From DASUGC01 sp035606665 (GTDB taxonomy: Bacteria; Acidobacteriota; Vicinamibacteria; Vicinamibacterales; SCN-69-37), in assembly GCA_035606665.1 (NCBI GenBank), contig DATNEY010000060.1, positions 1 through 6,568 of the forward strand: 6,568 nt of DNA. Reading direction: 5' to 3'. The position numbers and the translations under genes are program-made. The notes under the pieces are model-generated. The model worked only from the letters and a program-made list of their open reading frames with translations. It had not been told where the DNA came from and ran no database searches. Positions 1 to 5,449 of this stretch are shown here, piece by piece (within the stretch, counting starts at the first letter, position 1; every line of letters begins with the position of its first letter).

Positions 1-1520
1 AGACGATCGCGTTATCACACCGTGGCCAGGCGGTGGACGACTTCTCGTACGACCTCCGCGGCACACCGTGCGAAGAAGTGGCCGGTAAAGACTTCTTCCA
101 CTGGCCGAGCGGCGTGCAGCAACGATTTCCCCTCTACACCGCCCTGGTCGATCTGGGGGCGGACAGTTACATGGGGATTCCGCTCTTCACCGCGAACCGT
201 ACTCCGCTGGGCCTGATCGCACTGCTCCACTCCGCGCCGATCGATGAACCGGACGTGGCGCGGACGATTCTTCATGTGCTTGCGGCGCGCGTCACCGCGG
301 AACTGGAACGGACGCTCGCCGAACGCGCGTTGCGCGAGAGCGAAGCACAGCTCCGTCAGTCGCAGAAACTGCACGCGATCGGCCAGCTCGCCGGCGGCGT
401 CGCCCACGACTTCAACAACCTCCTGACGGTCATCCTCGGCAAGGCCTCCTTGCTCGAGCAGGAGCCGGCGCTGCCGGAATCCGCGCGCGCGGCCGTGCGG
501 GACATCGCCCAGAGCGGCGGGCGCGCGGCGCAGCTCACGCGCCAGCTGCTGGCGTTCAGCCGCCGGCAGGCGATGCAGATGCGGGACGCGGATCTCAATG
601 CGACCGTCGCGGCGCTGACAGGCATGCTCCCACGCATGCTCGGCGAGCAGGTAACGATCGAATGCGTCTACGAATCGCGCCCGGCCTGCGTGCACGCGGA
701 CACCAACATGATCGACCAGGTGCTGCTCAATCTGGCCGTGAATGCCCGGGATGCGATGCCGAGCGGCGGCACGCTGCGCATCGCCACATCCATCGTCACG
801 CTGGACGCCGAGGCCGCCAAACGGACGGCGAGCGCCCGCCAGGGCGAGTTCGTCTGTCTCACCGTCGCGGACAACGGCGCCGGCATCGAGCCGGAACACC
901 TGCCCCGCATCTTCGAGCCTTTCTTCACGACCAAGGACGTCGGACGCGGTACCGGTCTTGGGCTGGCGACGACCTACGGCATCGTGCAGCAGCACAACGG
1001 CTGGATTCAGGTGGCGAGCGAAGTCGGCAAGGGGACGTCTTTCGAGATCTATCTTCCGCGGTGTCCGCGCCAGCCATCTGCCGATCCGCTGGTGCCAGCG
1101 CCGGCGCCGCCGGCGCCCGCGCCGAAAGGCCGCGAGACCGTGCTGCTCGTCGAGGACGAGTCCGCGTTGAGATCGCTGGTGCGTGAGGCGCTCACGCGAC
1201 ACGGGTATCGTGTCATCGATGCCGCGAGCGGCCCGAAAGCCGTTGAAGCCTGGCTGGCATGCGGCAAGCAGGTGGATCTGCTGCTGACCGACGTCGTCAT
1301 GCCCGACGGAATGACCGGGTTCGATGTCGCGGATCGTTTGCGCGAAGACGTCCCGCGACTGCCCGTCATCTACGCGAGCGGCTACCATGAGGACTTCGCC
1401 CAACACGATCGAACCGGGGCCAGCGGCGCATCGTTTCTGCTGAAGCCCTACAGCCTGCATCAACTCGCCCAGGCCGTGCGTGATTCGCTGGATCTGGATC
1501 AGGTAGCCGGCGGCCTTTAG
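1..1520 (+). CDS. Hybrid sensor histidine kinase (GAF-HisKA-HATPase_c-REC), 5' partial
   Basis: Sensor kinase that autophosphorylates a histidine and passes the phosphate to its own C-terminal receiver. The frame is open to the left edge (first whole codon at 3), so the N-terminus, probably including PAS or further sensor domains, lies outside the window; the GTG at 33 lies inside the GAF domain and is not the start. Residues are counted from that codon. The end of a GAF domain covers about 1-70 (YDLRGTPCEEV, then SYMGIPL). A coiled-coil linker leads to HisKA at about 108-178, with the H-box GGVAHDFNNLL and phospho-acceptor H125. HATPase_c follows: N-box near N233-N237, DNGAG at 280-284, F-box FEPFFTTK, G2 box GRGTGLGL at 304-311. 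After a Pro/Ala-rich linker (about 350-365) a receiver spans about 368-488 with acidic D375, phospho-acceptor D420 (LLTDVVMPDG), S449 and K471-P472. All key residues are present. Target unknown; no separate response regulator is seen. TAG stop at 1518-1520. Confidence 0.93.
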   Translation, partial: TIALSHRGQAVDDFSYDLRGTPCEEVAGKDFFHWPSGVQQRFPLYTALVDLGADSYMGIPLFTANRTPLGLIALLHSAPIDEPDVARTILHVLAARVTAELERTLAERALRESEAQLRQSQKLHAIGQLAGGVAHDFNNLLTVILGKASLLEQEPALPESARAAVRDIAQSGGRAAQLTRQLLAFSRRQAMQMRDADLNATVAALTGMLPRMLGEQVTIECVYESRPACVHADTNMIDQVLLNLAVNARDAMPSGGTLRIATSIVTLDAEAAKRTASARQGEFVCLTVADNGAGIEPEHLPRIFEPFFTTKDVGRGTGLGLATTYGIVQQHNGWIQVASEVGKGTSFEIYLPRCPRQPSADPLVPAPAPPAPAPKGRETVLLVEDESALRSLVREALTRHGYRVIDAASGPKAVEAWLACGKQVDLLLTDVVMPDGMTGFDVADRLREDVPRLPVIYASGYHEDFAQHDRTGASGASFLLKPYSLHQLAQAVRDSLDLDQVAGGL

Positions 1521-1528
1521 GCCGTCGG
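1502..1528 (+). repeat. REP-like palindromic unit, copy 1 (GGTAG plus hairpin)
   Basis: GGTAG at 1502-1506 is followed by a 9-bp stem, CCGGCGGCC (1507-1515) with GGCCGTCGG (1520-1528), containing one G-T wobble, around a TTTA loop (1516-1519). It overlaps the last five codons and the TAG stop of the hybrid kinase gene. An inverted copy lies 5 nt downstream. A GTAG tetranucleotide 5' of an imperfect hairpin is the known layout of REP elements mobilised by REP-associated tyrosine transposases. Assignment to that class is inference, because only one pair is visible here. Confidence 0.6.
1507..1528 (+). terminator. Possible transcription-ending hairpin after the hybrid kinase
   Basis: The strong GC stem of REP-like copy 1 sits exactly on the kinase stop codon, and the next gene starts about 130 bp later. 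No T-tract follows, so it is not a classical intrinsic terminator. It could still stop transcription, protect the 3' end of the mRNA, or do neither. The stem is visible in the sequence; the role is inferred from position. Confidence 0.3.
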
Positions 1529-1533
1529 ACCCG

Positions 1534-1559
1534 CGGCGGCCTGAAGCCCGCCGACTACC
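1534..1559 (-). repeat. REP-like palindromic unit, copy 2 (inverted)
   Basis: Read on the minus strand, this begins GGTAG (1559-1555). An 8-bp stem follows, 1553-1546 with 1541-1534, containing one G-G mismatch, around a TTCA loop. Aligning 22 bases against copy 1 in the opposite orientation gives 19 matches, with the GTAG head, stem core and TTNA loop conserved. Together the two copies form a 58-bp inverted pair resembling a BIME. Confidence 0.58.
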
Positions 1560-1653
1560 GGAGTCCGCGTCAAGTCCGCGCCGCCCGTGCCGATTCCAAG
1601 AACTCTGGTTTCCACCAACGCGGGTGGGCCGGACCTTGGCCTGGGGGGCCGAG

Positions 1654-2775
1654 ATGAATCCACATATCCGTACACTCATCGTTTCCGCCGTTGCGTTCTG
1701 CGCGACGGTCACGCCAGTCCTGGCCCAGTCGACGGGCGCGGACGCCGAGAAGCGCACCTCGATTCACGGCTTCGCTTCCTTTGCATACACGTACCGATTC
1801 GATCGGCCGGTCGATGGCCCCAACGAACTACGCGTGTTTGACGGCGTCGCCCGGCGGTTCCGGCTGGATGTCGCTGAGCTGGTCGTTGAGCGATCGGCTT
1901 CCGAACCCGGCCGGTTCGGCTATCGCGCCGACGTCGTCACCGGGTTCTCGATTCCTCGGATCTCGGCCGCGAGCGGGCTTTTCAGAAACCCGTCGACCGG
2001 CGTGGTGTCGCCGGAAGATCTCGACATCCAGCAGGCGTTTCTGAGCTATGTGGCCGAAGTCGGCCACGGCATTCGTGTCGATGCGGGCAAGTTCACGACG
2101 CACGTCGGCGCGGAGGTCATCGAGGGCTTCGACGGCTTCGGTGATACGTACAGCCGCGGCCTGCTCTTTGGTTTCGCCGAACCGTTCACGCACACGGGTG
2201 TCAGGTTCGGCTACACGTTCACACCGGCGGTGTCGGCGACGGTCATGGTCGTCAATGGCTGGGACAACGTGCGTGACAACAACCGCGCCAAATCCGTGGG
2301 GGTACAGTTTGCGCTCAAGCCGTCGAAAACGGCGACGATGTTCCTGAATTACATCGGCGGCCCCGAGCGAGCGGACAGCGCGGATCGCCGCCATCTCATC
2401 GACATTGTTTCGGTCGTCACACCGCGCCCGGGCACGACCCTCACTGTGAGTGCCGACCTCGGCCGGGAGAGCGGTGCTGCCGGCGGATCGACCGCCACGT
2501 GGTACGGCGTGTCCGGCAGCGTCAAGACCGAGATCACGCCTGTCGCGTCCGTCGCGGTGCGCGCCGAGTGGTTTTCCGATCCGCAGGGCACGCGCACGGG
2601 CGTCTCGCAGTCACTCGTGTCCATGACGTTCAGCCCGGCGTTCAAGGCCGGAGATCACCTGGTCCTTCGAGGTGAGGCGCGTCTGGATCGCTCGAGCCAT
2701 GTCGTATTTACGGGCGTCAACGAACCGCGTCGCTTTCAGGCGACGACGGCATTCAACGCGCTGGTGATCTTCTAA
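1654..2775 (+). CDS. BBP2/OmpL-like outer-membrane beta-barrel porin
   Basis: Predicted 373-residue outer-membrane channel; substrate unknown. ATG at 1654 is chosen over the in-frame GTG at 1624 because it places a signal peptide at the N-terminus (IRTLIVSAVAFCATVTPVLA, cleavage after A24, before QSTGAD) and lies 5 nt after a G-run (1643-1648) that can serve as a weak ribosome site. The mature part alternates short amphipathic strands and turns. Stretches typical of the putative beta-barrel porin-2 family are DIQQAFLSY (124-132), GKFTTHVGAEV (145-155), YSRGLLFGFAEPFTHTG (166-182) and VNGWDNVRDNN (200-210). The chain ends FNALVIF, with a terminal Phe as expected for a last strand recognised by the BAM machinery. 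The length fits the family. It is the first gene of the apparent operon, and its TAA overlaps the ATG of the chemoreceptor gene by one base, which suggests coupled translation and linked function. Confidence 0.87.
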   Translation: MNPHIRTLIVSAVAFCATVTPVLAQSTGADAEKRTSIHGFASFAYTYRFDRPVDGPNELRVFDGVARRFRLDVAELVVERSASEPGRFGYRADVVTGFSIPRISAASGLFRNPSTGVVSPEDLDIQQAFLSYVAEVGHGIRVDAGKFTTHVGAEVIEGFDGFGDTYSRGLLFGFAEPFTHTGVRFGYTFTPAVSATVMVVNGWDNVRDNNRAKSVGVQFALKPSKTATMFLNYIGGPERADSADRRHLIDIVSVVTPRPGTTLTVSADLGRESGAAGGSTATWYGVSGSVKTEITPVASVAVRAEWFSDPQGTRTGVSQSLVSMTFSPAFKAGDHLVLRGEARLDRSSHVVFTGVNEPRRFQATTAFNALVIF

Positions 2776-4658
2776 TGCTCACCCGCATGCGAATTTCCAG
2801 ACGACTCGTACTCATCAGTACCGTCTTCACGCTACCGATTGGCGTGATGCTGTGGCTCATCGTGTCCAACATCAATCAGGACATCCGTTTCAGCCAGCTC
2901 GAGCTGGAGGGGACGCGGTATCTGCGTCCGCTGGACGCCGCGCTCGCCGGATTGGGCGAGTACCGAGTGCTTGCGGAACGCGCGGCGGCCGGCGCGGCTG
3001 TGGACACGTCGCGCGTTGACGCCGTTCGCGGTCGCATCGACACTGCGTTCTCGGATCTCGAGAAGGTCACCAGCGAGATTGGCGCCGACCTGCAGTTCAC
3101 GCCTGAGGGCCTCGAGTTGCGCGATCGCGCGCACGTGAAGATCGAGACCGTCACGGGCGAGTGGAAGGCGCTGTCGTCCGAGCGGACGATGAAGGTCGCG
3201 GCGGAGAAGTCGGCGCACCTGATGGCCGACGTGCGCACGATGATGACGCACGCCGGCGATACCTCGAACCTCATTCTCGATCCGGATCTGGACAGCTACT
3301 ACACGATGGACGCCGTACTGCTCGCGATTCCGCAATCGCAGGACCGTCTGGATGCGGTGGCTGCATCGATCGAGGGCCTGGCGAACGAAGCGTCAACTGA
3401 AGATCGCACGCGCCTCGCCGTTGCCACGGCATGGATGAAGGAAGCGGATCGGGATCGCATCCTGGCGGACGTGCAGACGGCGCTCAAGGAAGATGCCGGG
3501 TTCAATGGCGCGAGCGACACGCTGCAGCGTCATCTGCCCGCGTCCACGGAAGCGTACCGCGCTGCGATGTCGGTCGTGATCGACCATCTCGAACACACCG
3601 ACGCGGCCGCAGCCATCGGCGCGGTTCCAGCCGCGCGAACGGCCGCCGCGGGGTTGTGGAAGACCGCCGTTGATGAGCTCGACGTTCTCCTATCCGCTCG
3701 TCTGGGCAGCCTTCAGACGTCGCGCTGGCAGTCCGTTGCGACCAGCCTGATTGCGTGGTTCGGTGCGCTGGCGATCGTCGCGTTCATCTCCCGCAGCATC
3801 ACCGCACCGCTTGGCGCCATCAGCGGCGCGCTCGAGAGCGGAGCGCGCGAAGTCGCGTCCACCTCCGAGCAGGTGGCGACCTCGTCGCAGTCGTTGTCCC
3901 AGGGCGCGACCGAGCAGGCCGCGTCGCTCGAGGAGACGTCGGCGTCGATGGAAGAGATGGCGTCGATGACGCGCAGGAACGCCGAGAACTCCCAGACGGC
4001 CGCGGGCCTGATGACGGACGTGGACGTCCAGGTGCGGGCGTCGAATGGCGCGCTGTCCGACATGGTGACGTCGATGTCCGCGATTCAGGAGTCGAGTCAG
4101 CAGGTGGCGAAGATCATCAGGACGATCGACGAGATCGCGTTCCAGACGAACATCCTGGCGCTGAACGCCGCGGTCGAAGCGGCGCGCGCGGGAGAAGCGG
4201 GCCTAGGCTTCGCCGTTGTGGCCGACGAGGTACGAAACCTGGCGCAGAGGGCCGCGCAGGCCGCCCGGGATACCGCCGGCCTGATCGAAGCCTCCGTGAA
4301 GCGATCGGAAGCCGGGGCGGTGAAGGTCAGCGAGGTGGCATCGTCCATCGCGGCCATCACCGAGAGCGTCGGCCGTGTCAAGACCCTCGTCGAGGAAGTG
4401 AGTGTCGCGAGCCGGCAGCAGGCGCAGGGGATCGATCAGGTGTCGCAAGCCATCGCGCAGATGGAGAAGGTGACCCAGACGACTGCCGCCACAGCCGAGG
4501 AGAGCGCCGCCGCCAGCGAAGAGCTGAGCGCGCAGGCCGAAACCGCGTTGGCAACTGTCGATGGCATCAAAGCGCTCGTGAACGGCGCCGGCCGCAAGGC
4601 CGCGCCGCAATTTGCCGCCGTGCCGCCACAAAAGAGCTACATTCGTAAAGCCGCATAG
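2775..4658 (+). CDS. Methyl-accepting chemotaxis protein 1 (large helical periplasmic sensor, no full HAMP)
   Basis: A 627-residue inner-membrane chemoreceptor that should control CheA through CheW. The ATG overlaps the porin TAA (TAATG), and GGTGA at 2763-2767 gives a 7-nt ribosome-site spacing; an in-frame ATG at 2787 is the alternative. TM1 is about 11-31 and TM2 about 321-338. Between them lie about 290 residues, apparently helical, with the motif ILDPDLDSYYTMD at 167-179. This is larger than a simple four-helix-bundle sensor and could be a bimodular helical or related domain. After TM2 a short SITAPL segment resembles the first HAMP helix, but only 44 residues separate R340 from SLEET, so HAMP is incomplete. 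The signalling hairpin follows, with its tip around IAFQTNILALNAAVEAARAG (454-473). Spacing on both sides of the tip matches E. coli Tsr as I recall it, suggesting the 36-heptad class. Likely methylation residues by heptad spacing are E380, E387, E394 and the EE pairs near 575-583. The C-terminus lacks an NWETF-type CheR/CheB tether. Confidence 0.93.
   Translation: MLTRMRISRRLVLISTVFTLPIGVMLWLIVSNINQDIRFSQLELEGTRYLRPLDAALAGLGEYRVLAERAAAGAAVDTSRVDAVRGRIDTAFSDLEKVTSEIGADLQFTPEGLELRDRAHVKIETVTGEWKALSSERTMKVAAEKSAHLMADVRTMMTHAGDTSNLILDPDLDSYYTMDAVLLAIPQSQDRLDAVAASIEGLANEASTEDRTRLAVATAWMKEADRDRILADVQTALKEDAGFNGASDTLQRHLPASTEAYRAAMSVVIDHLEHTDAAAAIGAVPAARTAAAGLWKTAVDELDVLLSARLGSLQTSRWQSVATSLIAWFGALAIVAFISRSITAPLGAISGALESGAREVASTSEQVATSSQSLSQGATEQAASLEETSASMEEMASMTRRNAENSQTAAGLMTDVDVQVRASNGALSDMVTSMSAIQESSQQVAKIIRTIDEIAFQTNILALNAAVEAARAGEAGLGFAVVADEVRNLAQRAAQAARDTAGLIEASVKRSEAGAVKVSEVASSIAAITESVGRVKTLVEEVSVASRQQAQGIDQVSQAIAQMEKVTQTTAATAEESAAASEELSAQAETALATVDGIKALVNGAGRKAAPQFAAVPPQKSYIRKAA
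3885..4304 (+). repeat. Long direct repeat, copy A (chemoreceptor signalling module)
   Basis: Codes for residues 371-510 of chemoreceptor 1 and aligns without gaps to 6149-6568 (offset 2264 bp). The 140 encoded residues differ at 14 positions by eye. The longest perfectly identical DNA run I verified is 43 nt (3933-3975 with 6197-6239), and synonymous differences are scattered through the rest. It is a coding paralogy, not a mobile element. Confidence 0.85.
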
Positions 4659-4665
4659 AGGAAGC

Positions 4666-4682
4666 GCAGCCTTCGTGGCTGC
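4666..4682 (+). promoter_or_regulatory. Small hairpin next to the ribosome-binding site of the second barrel gene
   Basis: GCAGCC (4666-4671) pairs with GGCTGC (4677-4682) around a TTCGT loop: six perfect base pairs. It lies in the 36-bp gap between chemoreceptor 1 and the next gene, and its 3' arm ends one base before the GGAGG Shine-Dalgarno. It could mark an mRNA processing or stability point, or tune initiation. No T-tract follows, so termination is unlikely. The stem is seen; the role is inferred. Confidence 0.35.
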
Positions 4683-4683
4683 T

Positions 4684-4688
4684 GGAGG
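4684..4688 (+). promoter_or_regulatory. Strong Shine-Dalgarno (GGAGG) for the second barrel gene
   Basis: GGAGG lies 6 nt upstream of the ATG at 4695. It is the best ribosome-binding site in the window and fixes the start of that gene. Translation here can therefore start independently, unlike the overlapping porin/chemoreceptor junction upstream. Confidence 0.75.
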
Positions 4689-4694
4689 AAAGTA

Positions 4695-5447
4695 ATGCGT
4701 CGCCTGTTCGCCGTCGCCGTTTTCGTTTCGACTCTCACATCCGTGGCTTTCGCCCAGTCGAAGCCCGAGCCGAAGTTCGGCATCACGGACAACTCGTTCC
4801 TCGTCGAAGAGGCGTTCAACCAGGAGGCTGGAATCTTCCAGAACATCTTCGTGATGTCGCGTTCGCGACACGGCGTCTGGGACGGATCGTTCACGCAGGA
4901 GTGGCCGATCAAGTCGATGCGCCACCAGGCGTCGTTCACGATGCCGTTCGGGTTCGCCAGCGGCAACGGCTCCGCGGGAGACCTGATGTTCAATTACCGC
5001 TTTCAGCTCTCGGAAGAGGGCGCGGGACGCGCCGCGATCTCCCCGCGTCTGAGCGTGATGGTCCCGACGTCGGCGGAACGCCGCTGGGCCGACGGCATTG
5101 CGTGGCAGGTGAATCTTCCGGTGAGCAAGGCCGTGGGCCGAGTGTACGTGCACGCCAACGTCGGCAGCACGTTCGAGAAGGACATCGCGACGCCGTTCTT
5201 CGCGGCCAGCGCCATCGTCGCGGTGTCCCCGCTCTTCAACGTGATGTTCGAGACCTTCGTGGAGTCCGCGCCGGGCGTTGGCGGTCGCGAAATCACGCGC
5301 ACGTTCGCTCCCGGCTTTCGCACCGGCTGGAACATCGGCGAGAAGCAGGTGGTCGTCGGTCTTGCGGCGCCCGTAACCCGCGGCGCGGCTCGTGATACGG
5401 CCGTGCTCGGATACTTCTCCTACGAACTGCCGTTCGGCAGGAAATAG
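4695..5447 (+). CDS. Secreted protein, probable outer-membrane beta-barrel (MetA-like transporter type)
   Basis: A 250-residue exported protein of unknown substrate. The start is fixed by GGAGG 6 nt upstream and by a clear signal peptide (MRRLFAVAVFVSTLTSVAFA, cleavage before QSKPEP). The mature part is rich in alternating aromatic/aliphatic strands separated by turns: HQASFTMPFGF, GDLMFNYRFQL, AISPRLSVMVPTS, GIAWQVNLPVSK, VYVHANVGSTF and a last strand GYFSYELPF close to the C-terminus. This pattern, especially GDLMFNYR and PRLSVMVPT followed by a W-Q-strand, resembles the outer-membrane proteins grouped as putative MetA-pathway phenol-degradation transporters; that family name is from memory and does not establish a phenol substrate. 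Near the mature N-terminus there is a distinctive segment, NSFLVEEAFNQEAG (33-46). The gene sits between two chemoreceptor genes: 36 bp after the first, 2 bp before the second. That context suggests a role in ligand uptake or sensing, which is inference. Confidence 0.72.
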   Translation: MRRLFAVAVFVSTLTSVAFAQSKPEPKFGITDNSFLVEEAFNQEAGIFQNIFVMSRSRHGVWDGSFTQEWPIKSMRHQASFTMPFGFASGNGSAGDLMFNYRFQLSEEGAGRAAISPRLSVMVPTSAERRWADGIAWQVNLPVSKAVGRVYVHANVGSTFEKDIATPFFAASAIVAVSPLFNVMFETFVESAPGVGGREITRTFAPGFRTGWNIGEKQVVVGLAAPVTRGAARDTAVLGYFSYELPFGRK

Positions 5448-5449
5448 CC

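Noticed and set aside
1088..1125. GC-rich low-complexity stretch in the kinase gene, considered as a repeat array
   Set aside because: It codes for the Pro/Ala-rich linker between the ATPase and receiver domains, which accounts for the composition.
1562..1580. Two AGTCCGCG direct repeats 11 bp apart in the leader of the porin gene, considered as an operator
   Set aside because: One-turn spacing is suggestive, but an 8-mer of this composition can recur by chance in such GC-rich DNA, and no promoter elements could be placed next to it.
1612..1650. Short stems CCACC/GGTGG and GGCC/GGCC before the porin start, considered as a riboswitch or regulatory leader
   Set aside because: The stems are only 4-5 bp and are common in GC-rich sequence; no known riboswitch pattern is visible.
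1624..1653. In-frame GTG at 1624 as an alternative start for the porin
   Set aside because: It would put ten residues, including a Trp and an acidic residue, ahead of a well-formed signal peptide that starts at 1654.
15..1757. A 580-codon open frame on the minus strand opposite the kinase gene
   Set aside because: High-GC shadow frame: Arg/Gly/His-rich low-complexity translation with no recognisable domain, while the opposite strand holds a complete set of kinase motifs.
3755..4648. A 297-codon plus-strand frame inside chemoreceptor 1
   Set aside because: An offset-frame shadow rich in Arg and Gly; the receptor frame carries the conserved MCP motifs over the same bases.
4203..5153. A 316-codon minus-strand frame spanning the end of chemoreceptor 1 and the barrel gene
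   Set aside because: Crosses two well-supported genes and the spacer between them; Arg/His/Leu-rich translation with no domain.
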